A DNA stretch of 64,000 bases from Arhodomonas sp052060015 (GCF_052060015.1 NZ_JBPODZ010000011.1:13977-77976); one strand, 5' to 3'. Positions 27,209 to 37,018 are shown, counted from the stretch's first letter. Numbers and translations: made by a program. Notes: generated by a model not told the origin, from the letters alone.

Positions 27209-28969
27209 ATGAAGCACCAACTCGCGGGACTGCTCGCCCAGGCCATGGAATCCCTGAAGGCCGCCGGCGAGCTGCCCACCGACATCGAGCTCGACATCCA
27301 GGTGGAGCGCGGCCGCGGCGCCGGCCACGGCGACTTCGCCACCAACACCGCCATGCGCCTGGCCAAACCGGCGAAGCGCCCGCCCCGGGAGATCGCCGAG
27401 GCCCTGGTGGGGGCACTGCCGAGGCATCCCTATGTGGAGCGGGTGGAGGTGGCCGGTCCGGGATTCATTAATTTCTTCCTCACCGATGAGGCCGCGTTCG
27501 CGGTGATCCGCGATGTCTGGGAACAGGGCGAGGGCTTCGGCCGCAGCGATGCCGGTGCCGGGCGCCGGATCCTGGTGGAGTTCGTCTCCGCCAACCCCAC
27601 CGGCCCGTTACACGTCGGCCACGGTCGCGGCGCCGCCTTCGGCAGCGCCCTGGCGAAGCTCCTCTCCGCCGCCGGCTTCGAGGCGCACCGGGAGTATTAC
27701 GTCAATGACGCAGGCCGGCAGATGGACATCCTCGCCGTGTCCGTGCTGCTGCGCTACCTCGAGCACCTCGGCGAGGCGGTGCGTTTCCCGGACAATGGCT
27801 ACCGGGGCGAGTACATTCGCGACATCGCCGCAGAGCTGGCGACGCACCACGGCGACGCCTTTCGGTTGGACGCCGCCGAGCTCGCCGCGGGGGCGCCGGC
27901 GGACGCCTCGGAGGGCGGCGACAAGGAGGCCCATGTGGACGCGGTGATCCGCAACGCGCGGGCACTGCTCGGTGAGGCGGCGTACCGCGAGATCCAGGAC
28001 GCCGCCCTCGAAGCCATCCTCGGCGACATCCGCGACGACCTGGCCGCCTTCGGGGTCACCTTCGACCGCTGGTTCTCCGAGCGCGGCCTCACCGAGGACG
28101 GCTCGGTGGCCCGTACAATCGAGCGCCTGGTCGAGGCCGGCCATTGCTACGAGGCCGAGGGGGCACTGTGGTTCCGGGCCACGGCCTTCGGCGACGACAA
28201 GGACCGGGTCGTGCGCCGCGCCGACGGCGCCACCACCTATTTCGCCTCGGACATCGCCTATCACCTGGACAAGTTCGAGCGCGGCTTCGATCAGCTCGTC
28301 GATGTCTTCGGCGCCGATCATCACGGCTACATGGCCCGGGTGCGGGCGAGCCTGGAGGCCTTCGGCTACCCGGCGGACCGGCTCGAGTTCCGCCTGGTGC
28401 AGTTCGCGATCCTCTACCGCGGCAGCGAGCGGCTGCCCATGTCCACCCGCTCCGGGGAGTTCGTCACCCTGCGCGAGCTGCGCGAGGAGGTGGGCGACGA
28501 CGCCGCCCGCTTTTTCTACGTCATGCGCCGGCCCGAGCAGCATCTGGACTTCGACCTGGAGCTCGCCAAGTCGGAATCCGCAGACAATCCGGTCTACTAC
28601 CTGCAGTACGCCCATGCGCGGATCTGCAGCGTGCTCCGCCAGCTCGACGAGCAGGGGCTGGAGCACGATCCGGAGGCAGGCTTCAACGCCATCGCCCGGC
28701 TCACCGAAGACCATGAGCAGACCCTGATCACCCAGCTGGCCCGCTACCCGGAGGTACTCGAGGGGGCGGCACTCGCCCATGAGCCGCACCAGCTCGCCCA
28801 GTACCTCCGCGATCTTGCCGGCGCCTTCCACACCTATTACAACGCCCACCAGTTCCTGGTGGAGGACGCGGGGCTGCGCAACGCCCGGCTCAATCTGGTA
28901 CTCGCCGCCCGCCAGGTGCTGCGCAACGGCCTCGACATCCTCGCCATCGACGCCCCGGAGCGGATGTAG
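27209..28969 (+). CDS. argS: Arginyl-tRNA synthetase
   Basis: A 586-residue class I aminoacyl-tRNA synthetase. The N-terminal ArgRS additional domain (ELDIQVERGRGAGHGDFATNTAMRLAK) precedes the HIGH-like motif PTGPLHVGHGRGAAFG. The catalytic core continues with REYYVNDAGRQMD and YFASDIAYHLDKFERGFD, the KMSKS region is replaced by MSTRSGEFV as is usual for ArgRS, and the C-terminal anticodon-binding DALR domain ends the protein. It follows priA by 87 bases and is directly followed by the SPOR-domain gene. Confidence 0.95.
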   Translation: MKHQLAGLLAQAMESLKAAGELPTDIELDIQVERGRGAGHGDFATNTAMRLAKPAKRPPREIAEALVGALPRHPYVERVEVAGPGFINFFLTDEAAFAVIRDVWEQGEGFGRSDAGAGRRILVEFVSANPTGPLHVGHGRGAAFGSALAKLLSAAGFEAHREYYVNDAGRQMDILAVSVLLRYLEHLGEAVRFPDNGYRGEYIRDIAAELATHHGDAFRLDAAELAAGAPADASEGGDKEAHVDAVIRNARALLGEAAYREIQDAALEAILGDIRDDLAAFGVTFDRWFSERGLTEDGSVARTIERLVEAGHCYEAEGALWFRATAFGDDKDRVVRRADGATTYFASDIAYHLDKFERGFDQLVDVFGADHHGYMARVRASLEAFGYPADRLEFRLVQFAILYRGSERLPMSTRSGEFVTLRELREEVGDDAARFFYVMRRPEQHLDFDLELAKSESADNPVYYLQYAHARICSVLRQLDEQGLEHDPEAGFNAIARLTEDHEQTLITQLARYPEVLEGAALAHEPHQLAQYLRDLAGAFHTYYNAHQFLVEDAGLRNARLNLVLAARQVLRNGLDILAIDAPERM

Positions 28970-28971
28970 CC

Positions 28972-29673
28972 GTGGCGGCGAGTCGCGGCCAGTCCGGGCG
29001 CGGTGCCCGCCGCCGCAGCGGGGGCCGGGGTAAGGCCCAGGGGCGCTCCCTGCCGGGTTGGCTGTGGGGACTCGGCGGGCTCGCGGCAGGCCTGGCGGTG
29101 GCGGTGCTGGTGCACTGGCACCACACCAGCGGCGGACCGGAACAGCTCGCCGCGCTGTTCGGTGGGACACCCGAGCAACCAACCACCACCCCCGCCGAGC
29201 CCCAGGGCACGCCGGAGGGCGGGGACCGGCCGCGCTTCGAGTTCTACCGCCTGCTCCCCGAACAGGAGGTGGAGGTCCCGGACGAGCGCCCCACCACCGC
29301 GAAACGCGGCGAGACCGCGGAGCCGGCGGGGCCGGCCGTCTCCGCCGAGGACGGCCCGGTCGCCCAAGACCAGGCTCCCCCGGCGGCAGAGCGGAGCGAC
29401 GGCCGCGATGCCGCCGAGCAGGCCGGCGCCGAGGGCCAGCGCTACCTGCTACAGGCGGGTTCGTTCCGTCAGGCCGACGACGCCGACCGCATGAAGGCGG
29501 AGCTCGCCCTGCTCGGGGTGGAGGCCCGCGTCCAGCGCGTGGAGCTCTCCGGCGGCGAGCTCTGGCACCGGGTCCGCCTCGGCCCGTTCGCCGATCTCCA
29601 GCGGGTCAACACCATCCGCCGGCGCCTGCAGGACAACGGCATCGAGACCATCCTCCTCAAGCGCAGCGGCTGA
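28972..29673 (+). CDS. SPOR-domain membrane protein, FtsN-like
   Basis: A 233-residue single-pass inner-membrane protein. After a short basic cytoplasmic tail (SRGQSGRGARRRSGGRGKAQ) comes one transmembrane helix (LWGLGGLAAGLAVAVLVHW), a long Pro/Ala/Glu-rich periplasmic linker, and a C-terminal SPOR domain (YLLQAGSFRQADDADRMKAEL to LKRSG) that binds denuded peptidoglycan at the septum. The architecture fits FtsN or a related cell-division protein, and a position next to argS is common for ftsN-like genes in gammaproteobacteria. The start is GTG at 28972, two bases after the argS stop. The FtsN essential helices are not clearly recognisable, so a specific name is not given. Confidence 0.82.
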   Translation: MAASRGQSGRGARRRSGGRGKAQGRSLPGWLWGLGGLAAGLAVAVLVHWHHTSGGPEQLAALFGGTPEQPTTTPAEPQGTPEGGDRPRFEFYRLLPEQEVEVPDERPTTAKRGETAEPAGPAVSAEDGPVAQDQAPPAAERSDGRDAAEQAGAEGQRYLLQAGSFRQADDADRMKAELALLGVEARVQRVELSGGELWHRVRLGPFADLQRVNTIRRRLQDNGIETILLKRSG

Positions 29674-29676
29674 GCC

Positions 29677-30561
29677 TCACAGCGAGCGCTTGTTGCCCTG
29701 CTCGAACATCTCCTGCTTGAGGCGATAGAGCGTGGAGATGTCCTCGTCGCCATGGCCCTGCTCCATGAGGCGCTCGTAGTGCTTGAGGGTCATCTCCACC
29801 GTGGGCAGTGATACCCCCATGTTCTCGAGCATGCGCCGGCAGATGGAGAGGTCCTTGTGGTGCAGGGCCGCCTTGAAACCGGGGTCGTAGGTGCCACGCA
29901 CCATGGTCGGGCCACGGTGGGTGAGGAACCAGTTACCGGCGGCACCACCACCGACCACGTCGATGACCCGGTCCATGTCCAGGCCCATGGCCTGGCCGAA
30001 GGCCAGCGCCTCCGTCACCGCCTGATTGATGCCGGCGACCATGATCTGATTCACCGCCTTGGTGGCCTGGCCGCTACCGGAATCCCCCATGTGGGTGACC
30101 GACTTGCCGATGGCCTCCAGGGCGGGCATGGCCTGGACCAACGCCTCGCCGTCGCCGCCGACCATGACCACGAGCTGGCCATTCTCCGCCCCCTCGCGGC
30201 CGCCGGAGACCGGCGCATCCAGGAAACGCGCGCCGCGCCCCGCCACCCGCGGGGCGGCCTCGTGGACGGTGTTCACGCCGATGGTGGAGGTATCCACCAC
30301 CACGGCGCCCTCCTGCAGCCCCGGTGCCATGGCGTCCACCACCTCGAGGACGTCGGCATCCGCGGACACGCAGGTGATGATCACCTCGCAGGCCGCGGCC
30401 ACGTCCTCGGGGGTGGCCGCCGCCGTGACACCGAGCTCCGCGGCCAGGGCCTCCGCCTTCTCGGTCGTGCGGTTCCATACCGTGCCCAGCAGGTCGTGCT
30501 TGGCCAGATTGCGCGCCATCCCGGCACCCATGGCACCGAGACCGATCACACCCACGTTCAT
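29677..30561 (-). CDS. 3-hydroxyisobutyrate / tartronate semialdehyde reductase family dehydrogenase
   Basis: A 294-residue beta-hydroxyacid dehydrogenase of the GarR/GlxR/MmsB family. The Rossmann motif is VGVIGLGAMGAGMARNLAKH; the substrate loop FLDAPVSGGREGAENGQL, the catalytic-lysine segment GSGQATKAVNQIMVAGI and the C-terminal ALHHKDLSICRRML complete the pattern. It reduces a small semialdehyde such as tartronate semialdehyde, or oxidises 3-hydroxyisobutyrate, with NAD(P). Its ATG overlaps the speA stop by four bases, making it the last gene of a four-gene minus-strand operon. The exact substrate cannot be read from sequence. Confidence 0.85.
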   Translation of the reverse strand: MNVGVIGLGAMGAGMARNLAKHDLLGTVWNRTTEKAEALAAELGVTAAATPEDVAAACEVIITCVSADADVLEVVDAMAPGLQEGAVVVDTSTIGVNTVHEAAPRVAGRGARFLDAPVSGGREGAENGQLVVMVGGDGEALVQAMPALEAIGKSVTHMGDSGSGQATKAVNQIMVAGINQAVTEALAFGQAMGLDMDRVIDVVGGGAAGNWFLTHRGPTMVRGTYDPGFKAALHHKDLSICRRMLENMGVSLPTVEMTLKHYERLMEQGHGDEDISTLYRLKQEMFEQGNKRSL

Positions 30562-32450
30562 GGCGAACCTCCTCTCTCTCGTAAATAGGTAGAGCCCTGC
30601 AGCCCCGCCTCCAGCTCCTGGAGGCAGGCCGCCCGGGTCTCCGGGTCCAGTGATGCGGCCCCTGCCCGCCGGCGGTAGGCCTGCAGCAGGCCCCGTTCGT
30701 CGAAGTGCACGTGCCGGAGGACCGCCTCCACGCTCTCGCCGTTGAACGGCTCCGAGAGCCGCCAGTCGCCGTCGGCGAGCACCACGTTCACGGCGTCCGT
30801 GTCGCCGAACAGATTGTGCATGTCACCGAGGATCTCCTGATAGGCCCCGACCAGGAAGACCCCTAGGACCAGGGTCTCCCCGTGGCGCCAGGCCGGAATC
30901 GGCAGTGTGGTCTCCACGCCGTCACGGTCCACATAGCGGTGGATCGCGCCGTCGGAGTCGCAGGTGAGATCCTGCAGGACCGCGCGGGCCTCCAGCGGCT
31001 CGTCCAAGCGATGGACCGGTAGGATGGGGAAGATCTGGTCGATGGCCCAGATGTCGGGCATGGACTGGAATAGCGAGAGGTTAGCGAAGATCTTGCCGGC
31101 CAGTCGCTCACGCAGGGTGTCGAGGACCTCCCGATGGGCCCGTACCCGCGGATCGAGGCGAGTCAGCACCCGGGCGCAGGTGGCACGGTAGAGGCGCTCC
31201 GCCTCCGCGCGGGCCGCGAGATCGAGCACCCCGTGGGTGTACATCGACTGCGCCTCCTCGAGCCCGTGGCAGGCGTCGTGGTAGACCTCGAGCGGCGAGC
31301 GCTCGGCCGTACCCGCATACCCCCCCCACAGGTCCTGCAGGATGGCGGGGGCCTCCGCATCGGGCGGCGACGGCGACGCACCCGTGTCGAACCCGTCCAC
31401 GTCGATGATGTTGGTGAGCAGCACGGCGTGATGGGCGGTCATGGCCCGGCCGGACTCGGTGATGATCTCCGGGTGGGGCAGCCCACACTCGTCGCAGATC
31501 TCGCGGAGGGTGCGCACGATGTGCCAGGCATATTCACCCACCGAGTAGTTCATGGAGCAGAAGCTCCGGGAGTGGGTGCCCTCGTAGTCCACGCCGAGCC
31601 CGCCACCGACATCCACACGCTCCACCGGCGCCCCCAGGGTGCGGAGCTCGGCGTAGTAGCGCGCCGCCTCACGCATGCCCCGCTGGATATCGCCGATATG
31701 CGGAATCTGTGAACCCAGATGGAAGTGCACCAGCCCGAGCGCGTCCAGGGCGTCGGCGGCCTGGAGGCGCTCCACCACCTCCAGGGTCTGGGCGGCCGTG
31801 AGGCCGAACTTCGAGCGCTCTCCGCCGGTGTTCTGCCATTTCCCTTCGCCGATGGAGGCCAGGCGGATACGGACCCCCAACCGCGGTGCCACCCCGAGGC
31901 GCCCGGCCTCTGCGAGCAGTAGCTCCAGCTCGGAGAGTTTTTCCACCACTACCCATACATCCAGGCCGAGCTGGCGGGCGCGCAGGGCGAGGCGGATGTA
32001 TTCGCGGTCCTTGTAGCCGTTGCAGATGACCCGGGCACCGGCCGGGGCCACGGCGAGGATGGCCATGAGCTCGGGCTTGCTGCCGGACTCCAGGCCCACC
32101 CGCGTATCGGCGGCGAGGACCTCCTCGACCACGCGGCGCTGCTGGTTGACCTTGATCGGATACACCGCCGTGTGCCCGGCGCGGTACCCCTCCCGGGCGA
32201 TGGCCTCGGCGAAGGCGCCGCAGAGTCGCTGCACGCGGTCATGGAGGATATCCACGAAGCGGACCAACAACGGCAGGTCCAAGCCCTCCCGGGCCGCCGC
32301 CCGCGCCACCTCGTGGAGGTCCACCGCCGGACCGTCGGCGCCCCGCGGCATCGCGACCACCCGGCCGCCGTCGGTGACGTCGAAGTAACCCTCGCCCCAG
32401 TGGGCAATATTGTAGCTCTCCCGGGCCGCGGCGCTGTGGCCGTCCGTCAT
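30558..32450 (-). CDS. speA: Biosynthetic arginine decarboxylase
   Basis: A 630-residue PLP-dependent SpeA that converts arginine to agmatine, the first step of a putrescine route. Motifs include HTAVYPIKVNQQRRVVEEVL with the PLP lysine in YPIKVNQ, GLESGSKPELMAIL, NGYKDREYIRLALRA, the HFHLGSQIPHI loop, DVGGGLGVDYEGTHS, and the C-terminal catalytic Cys region (VLQDLTCDSDG). Start 32450 overlaps the cca stop in an ATGA; the longer frame upstream only shadows cca. Length matches the roughly 630-660-residue family. Agmatine-processing genes (SpeB or AguA/B) are not in the window. Confidence 0.95.
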   Translation of the reverse strand: MTDGHSAAARESYNIAHWGEGYFDVTDGGRVVAMPRGADGPAVDLHEVARAAAREGLDLPLLVRFVDILHDRVQRLCGAFAEAIAREGYRAGHTAVYPIKVNQQRRVVEEVLAADTRVGLESGSKPELMAILAVAPAGARVICNGYKDREYIRLALRARQLGLDVWVVVEKLSELELLLAEAGRLGVAPRLGVRIRLASIGEGKWQNTGGERSKFGLTAAQTLEVVERLQAADALDALGLVHFHLGSQIPHIGDIQRGMREAARYYAELRTLGAPVERVDVGGGLGVDYEGTHSRSFCSMNYSVGEYAWHIVRTLREICDECGLPHPEIITESGRAMTAHHAVLLTNIIDVDGFDTGASPSPPDAEAPAILQDLWGGYAGTAERSPLEVYHDACHGLEEAQSMYTHGVLDLAARAEAERLYRATCARVLTRLDPRVRAHREVLDTLRERLAGKIFANLSLFQSMPDIWAIDQIFPILPVHRLDEPLEARAVLQDLTCDSDGAIHRYVDRDGVETTLPIPAWRHGETLVLGVFLVGAYQEILGDMHNLFGDTDAVNVVLADGDWRLSEPFNGESVEAVLRHVHFDERGLLQAYRRRAGAASLDPETRAACLQELEAGLQGSTYLRERGGSP

Positions 32451-33724
32451 TGCCGCCACTCCTCCCGAATCCCCGCCACCGACCGTACCCGTGCCTGGTG
32501 CACCGCATCGGCGATGTCCGGCCCCTTGAGGCCCTGATCCACGAACGGCCGCGCCACTACCGCCCGGGCCGCCGTGAAGGCCGCCTCCAGGTAGCGCCCC
32601 TGGGGATAGTCGCTGTCCGCCAGCCCCGCCCGGCCGCGGGCATCGGCCTCGCAGGCGGCGATGAAACGGGACACCCGCTCCGGCTTGCGGAAGGCGTCCA
32701 TGGACTCGAACAGCCGCACCACGGTGGCCGGTCGTAGCTGCGGGGCCTGATGGGCCTGCAGGTGATAACGGGTGACCAACCGGGCGAGGTCGCGGCAATC
32801 GTTGGATACCCGCAGGCGCTGGCAGACGCCGTCCACCAAGGGCACACCCCGCTCCTCGTGGCCGCGGTGGCGCGGCAGCTCCTCCGCCGGCGTCACCCCC
32901 TTGCCCAGGTCGTGGACCAGGACCGCGAAGCGCACCGGCAGCTCATCGCTGATCCGCGCTGCCCTATCCAGGGCCAGGCAGAGGTGTTCGCCGGTGTCGA
33001 TCTCCGGGTGGAAGTCGGCCCGCTGGGGCACGCCGAACAGGGCATCCACCTCCGGCAGCAGCACGGCCAACGCCCCGCAGTCGCGCAGCACGCGCAGGAA
33101 GGCGCTGGGCGCATCCGCCATCAGGGCGCGGCTGACCTCCTGCCAGACCCGTTCCGGGACCAGCGCCTCCACTTCACCGTCGGCGACCATCTCCCGGCAC
33201 AGGCCAAGGGTCTCGTCGGCGACCCGGAAGCCGAGGGAGGCGAAGCGGGCGGCGAAGCGCGCCAGGCGCAGGATGCGCACGGGGTCCTCGCGGAACGCGG
33301 GCGACACGTGGCGGAGCTGCCGGCGCTCCAGGTCCGCACGCCCGCCATAGGGGTCGATGACCCGGCCCTCGGCGTCCTCGGCCATGGCGTTGATGGTGAG
33401 ATCTCGCCGCGCTAGGTCCTCCTCCAGGCTCACTTCCGGCGCGGCATGGAAGGTGAAGCCGTGATAGCCGCGCCCCACCTTGCGCTCGGTACGCGCCAGG
33501 GCATATTCCTCGCCGGTCTCCGGGTGGAGGAAGACGGGGAACTCCCGGCCCACTGGCCGGAAGCCGGCGGCGCGCATGCCCTCGGGGGTGGCGCCCACCA
33601 CCACCCAGTCCCGCTCGGTTACCGGTAGCCCCAGCAGGCGGTCGCGCACGGCGCCCCCCACCTGATAGACCCGCGCCCCCTCGGGGCAGCGCACGGCCGT
33701 GGAAGGGGAGGGGCTACCCGGCAT
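32447..33724 (-). CDS. cca: Multifunctional CCA tRNA nucleotidyltransferase
   Basis: A 425-residue class II CCA-adding enzyme with the bacterial HD extension. It starts with VYQVGGAVRDRLLGLPVTERDWVV, the nucleotidyltransferase signature, followed by the metal-binding pair and RRDLTINAMAED. The ERxxDExxK-type nucleotide-recognition helix reads REDPVRILRLARFAARFA. The central and C-terminal half contains the HD-domain motif (FAVLVHDLGKGVT and HRGHEERG), so it probably also has 2',3'-cyclic phosphodiesterase/phosphatase activity. It restores or adds the 3'-CCA end of tRNAs. Its start overlaps the stop of the preceding gene by one base. Confidence 0.94.
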   Translation of the reverse strand: MPGSPSPSTAVRCPEGARVYQVGGAVRDRLLGLPVTERDWVVVGATPEGMRAAGFRPVGREFPVFLHPETGEEYALARTERKVGRGYHGFTFHAAPEVSLEEDLARRDLTINAMAEDAEGRVIDPYGGRADLERRQLRHVSPAFREDPVRILRLARFAARFASLGFRVADETLGLCREMVADGEVEALVPERVWQEVSRALMADAPSAFLRVLRDCGALAVLLPEVDALFGVPQRADFHPEIDTGEHLCLALDRAARISDELPVRFAVLVHDLGKGVTPAEELPRHRGHEERGVPLVDGVCQRLRVSNDCRDLARLVTRYHLQAHQAPQLRPATVVRLFESMDAFRKPERVSRFIAACEADARGRAGLADSDYPQGRYLEAAFTAARAVVARPFVDQGLKGPDIADAVHQARVRSVAGIREEWRQ

Positions 33725-34683
33725 CAGGCCCGGCGTGCCGTGCGGCGGAAGCGGTTGTAGGCCATGCGTGCACGGCGGCGGCCGAGATACAGCGGAACCA
33801 CCGCCTCCACCGCCGTGGGATGGATGCCGAGCCGGCCGAGGCCATCGTCGCTGCAGACGTTATCGACCTGACTCGAGAGGTAGTTGTCCATGGTGTAGGG
33901 CCGCCCCGGCGCGTGCTGCATTACCCGCGCCTGTAGCCGTGAGAGACCGTCGGAGAGCCCGATCACCGGTTTGCGGGTACCGATGAGCTCGGCGCAGTAC
34001 TCGACGAGCTCGCGCAGGCTGTAGACCCGCGGGCCACAGAGCTCATAGGTCTGGCCGAAGGTATCGGAATTGTCCAGGGAACGGATGAACGCCTCGGCCA
34101 CGTCACCCACGTAGACCGGCTTGAAGCGCGCATTGGGGGTGGGCACGGGCATCAACGGCGCCAGGCGCAGCATGGTGGCGAACTGGTTGAGGAAGTTGTC
34201 CTCCCGGCCGAAGATCACCGACGGCTTGAACACCGTCACCGGGAAGCCGGCATGGTGCGCCTCCAGCGCCAGGCGCTCGCCCTCCGCCTTGGTCTGCAGA
34301 TAACGGCTCGGCGCATCCGTGGACGCCCCGAGGGCGCTCATGTGCAGCAGGCGCCGCACCCCGGCGGCGCGGGCGCTCTCGACGATGTTGCGCACCAGCT
34401 TCACGTGGACCTCGTCGAAGCCGCGGGCGCGGCCGGGCTCGTCGTGGAGCACGCCGACGAGGTTGATCACCGCGTCCATTCCCCGGAGCTCGCGGCGTAG
34501 GGTATCCGCGTCGTGGATATCCGCTTCCACCAGCTCCAGGTTGGGGATCGGCAGCAGGTGGCGGCTGCGCTCGCGGTTGGTGGTCAGCACCCGTATCCGC
34601 ACGTCCGTGTTGGCCAGCCGATTGGCGATATGCCGCCCCACGAAACCGGAGCCGCCGAGGATACAGACGGATTTCACTCGCAT
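33724..34683 (-). CDS. Complex I NDUFA9-like NAD(P)-binding epimerase/reductase family protein
   Basis: A 319-residue atypical short-chain dehydrogenase of the complex-I-NDUFA9/isoflavone-reductase-like group. The nucleotide fold at the N-terminus is VCILGGSGFVGRHIANRLA; NLVGVLHDEPG, RRLLHMSALGASTDAPSRYLQTK and VFKPSVIFGREDNFLNQF are typical of this group, and the YxxxK-like residues are in SRYLQTKAEGE. Function in bacteria is unknown; roles in quinone-related or membrane-associated metabolism have been suggested for relatives. The ATG at 34683 directly precedes the fold; the longer frame has no similarity. It heads the minus-strand operon with cca, speA and the GarR-like gene. Confidence 0.82.
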   Translation of the reverse strand: MRVKSVCILGGSGFVGRHIANRLANTDVRIRVLTTNRERSRHLLPIPNLELVEADIHDADTLRRELRGMDAVINLVGVLHDEPGRARGFDEVHVKLVRNIVESARAAGVRRLLHMSALGASTDAPSRYLQTKAEGERLALEAHHAGFPVTVFKPSVIFGREDNFLNQFATMLRLAPLMPVPTPNARFKPVYVGDVAEAFIRSLDNSDTFGQTYELCGPRVYSLRELVEYCAELIGTRKPVIGLSDGLSRLQARVMQHAPGRPYTMDNYLSSQVDNVCSDDGLGRLGIHPTAVEAVVPLYLGRRRARMAYNRFRRTARRA

Positions 34684-34846
34684 GGGCCACGCCCCCCTGT
34701 GATCCGGAAAAATCCCAAAACCTGGCGCTATTGTAAGGGAACAAGGCGCTGCAGTGGGCGGGCGCCACCATTGATCACCGGCATCCCGCCTGAATGCGAC
34801 GGCACGAATCTGCGATACTAGGCGTTTTGCGCAGTGAGGGGGCGCC

Positions 34847-35641
34847 TTGGAGATCCTCGCCATCTATCTGCTCGCGGGGGCGAGCGCCGGTTTCGCCTCA
34901 GGGCTGTTCGGCATCGGCGGCGGGCTGATCATCGTGCCGGTGCTGCTGGCCGTCTTCGCATGGCAGGGGATGGACCCGGCCGTGGCCACCCATCTCGCCA
35001 TCGGCAGCTCCCTGGCGACTATCATCGTCACCTCGATCTCGTCGCTGCGGGCCCACTGGCGGTTGGAGAACATCCTCTGGGCGGTGTGGCGGCCGCTAGC
35101 GCTCGGCCTGGTTGCCGGCGCCCTGGCGGGTGCCCAGGTCGCCGGCCTGATGCCCGGGGACCTGCTCCAGGGCGTATTCGGCACCTTCGTGCTGGTGATG
35201 GCCGCGCGGATGGCCTTCGGTGGCCAACCCCCCGCCCACCGTAGCGTCCCCGGCCCCCTCGGGCTCGGCGCCGTGGGGGTGGGCATAGGGGCGGTATCGA
35301 GCATCGTCGGTATCGGCGGCGGCAGCCTCACCGTGCCCTTCCTCGCCTGGTGCGCCGTGCCCATGCGCGCGGCGGTGGGGACCTCCGCCGCCGCCGGCCT
35401 GCCCATTGCGGCCGCCGGCACGGTGGGCTTTATCATCGCCGGCGGCCTCCATGCCCGCGCCGAGCTCCCGGAGTGGGCCACCGGGTTCATCTATTGGCCG
35501 GCGGTGGCCGGCATCACCGCCGCCAGCGTCCTGTTGGCCCCGGTGGGGGCGCGGCTCGCCAGCCGCCTGCCCCAGCACATCCTGAAACGCGCCTTCGCCG
35601 TCTTCCTGGTGCTGGTTGGCGCCCGACTGCTAATCGGCTAA
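34847..35641 (+). CDS. Sulfite exporter TauE/SafE family membrane protein
   Basis: A 264-residue integral membrane protein with about eight hydrophobic helices arranged in two repeats. The family signature is visible twice: GASAGFASGLFGIGGGLIIVPVL in the N-terminal half and GAVSSIVGIGGGSLTVPFL in the C-terminal half. TauE/SafE proteins export sulfite, sulfoacetate or related small organic anions, but the substrate here is unknown. The start is TTG at 34847, preceded by GAGGGGG at suitable distance; no better start is in frame. It is divergent from the NDUFA9-like gene and convergent with accC. Confidence 0.87.
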   Translation: MEILAIYLLAGASAGFASGLFGIGGGLIIVPVLLAVFAWQGMDPAVATHLAIGSSLATIIVTSISSLRAHWRLENILWAVWRPLALGLVAGALAGAQVAGLMPGDLLQGVFGTFVLVMAARMAFGGQPPAHRSVPGPLGLGAVGVGIGAVSSIVGIGGGSLTVPFLAWCAVPMRAAVGTSAAAGLPIAAAGTVGFIIAGGLHARAELPEWATGFIYWPAVAGITAASVLLAPVGARLASRLPQHILKRAFAVFLVLVGARLLIG

Positions 35642-35646
35642 TCGGC

Positions 35647-36990
35647 TCAACCGACGCCGAGCTTCTTCTCCAGATAGTGGATGTTGGTCCCGCCCTGGCG
35701 GAAGGCGGAGTCGCTGAGCAGATCCAGGTGGAGCTCGGCGTTGGTCTTGATCCCCTCCACCACCAGCTCGGTGAGCGCGATGCGCATCCGGGCAATGGCG
35801 CTGTCGCGGTTGTCCGCCCAGGTGATGATCTTGCCGATCATGGAATCGTAGTGGGGCGGGACCACGTAGCTGGAGTAGATGTGGGAGTCCACCCGCACCC
35901 CCGGACCGCCCGGCGCATGGAACTGCTCGATGCGCCCCGGCGAGGGGATGAACGAGCGCGGGTCCTCGGCATTGAGCCGGCATTCTACGGCATGGCCGCG
36001 GATGCGGATGTCGTGCTGGGCGTAGCGCAGGCGCTCTCCGGCGGCGACGCGCAGCTGCTCGGCCACCAGGTCCACGCCGGTGACCTCCTCGGTGACCGGG
36101 TGCTCCACCTGGATACGGGTGTTCATCTCGATGAAGAAGAACTGGCCGTCCTGGTAGAGGAACTCGAAGGTCCCCGCCCCACGGTAGCCGAGCTGCCGGC
36201 AGGCCTCGGCGCAGCGCTCGCCGATGTCCCGGCGCTGGGTCTCGGTCAGCCCGGGGGCCGGGCTCTCCTCGATGACCTTCTGGTGACGGCGCTGCATGGA
36301 GCAGTCCCGCTCGCCGAGGTGGATGGCGTTGCCATGGCCGTCGGCGAGCACCTGGATCTCGATGTGCCGCGGGTCGTCCAGGTACTTCTCCATGTAGACG
36401 ATGTCGCTGCCGAAGGCGTTCTGGGCCTCGGCCCGGGTCACCGAGATGGCGTGCAGGAGGTTGGCCTCGCTGTGGACCACCCGCATCCCGCGCCCGCCGC
36501 CGCCGGCGGCGGCCTTGATGATTACCGGGTAGCCGATGCGCTCGGCGGTGGCGAGGTTCTCCTGCTGCTCCTCACCGAGCGGGCCGCCGGAGCCCGGCAC
36601 ACAGGGGATGCCCGCGGCCTTCATGGCCTCGATGGCGGAGACCTTGTCCCCCATCATGCGGATGGTTTCGGCACGCGGGCCGATGAACACGAACCCGGAG
36701 TTCTCCACGCGTTCGGCGAAGTCCGCGTTCTCCGAGAGGAAGCCGTAACCGGGGTGAATGGCAGTGGCATCGGTGACCTCCGCCGCGGAGATGATCGCCG
36801 GGATGTTGAGGTAGCTCTCCGACGATGGCGGCGGGCCGATGCACACGGACTCGTCGGCGAGGCGCACGTGCTTGAGCTCACGGTCGGCACTGGAGTGGAC
36901 GGCGACGGTGCGGATGCCGAGCTCCCGGCAGGCGCGCAGGATGCGCAGCGCGATCTCGCCGCGGTTGGCGATGACGACTTTGTCGAGCAT
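35647..36990 (-). CDS. accC: Acetyl-CoA carboxylase, biotin carboxylase subunit
   Basis: A 447-residue AccC that carboxylates the biotin on AccB with bicarbonate and ATP, the first half-reaction of malonyl-CoA formation. Motifs: VVIANRGEIALRILRACRELG at the N-terminus, the ATP-grasp glycine loop KAAAGGGGRGMRVV, the metal-binding EMNTRIQVEHPVTEEVTG and the C-terminal IRGHAVECRLNAEDP. Length agrees with E. coli AccC (449). It follows accB after 28 bases in the aroQ-accB-accC order common in gammaproteobacteria. Confidence 0.96.
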   Translation of the reverse strand: MLDKVVIANRGEIALRILRACRELGIRTVAVHSSADRELKHVRLADESVCIGPPPSSESYLNIPAIISAAEVTDATAIHPGYGFLSENADFAERVENSGFVFIGPRAETIRMMGDKVSAIEAMKAAGIPCVPGSGGPLGEEQQENLATAERIGYPVIIKAAAGGGGRGMRVVHSEANLLHAISVTRAEAQNAFGSDIVYMEKYLDDPRHIEIQVLADGHGNAIHLGERDCSMQRRHQKVIEESPAPGLTETQRRDIGERCAEACRQLGYRGAGTFEFLYQDGQFFFIEMNTRIQVEHPVTEEVTGVDLVAEQLRVAAGERLRYAQHDIRIRGHAVECRLNAEDPRSFIPSPGRIEQFHAPGGPGVRVDSHIYSSYVVPPHYDSMIGKIITWADNRDSAIARMRIALTELVVEGIKTNAELHLDLLSDSAFRQGGTNIHYLEKKLGVG

Positions 36991-37018
36991 GGTGATCTTC
37001 CCTTCCCGGGTGGTGCGG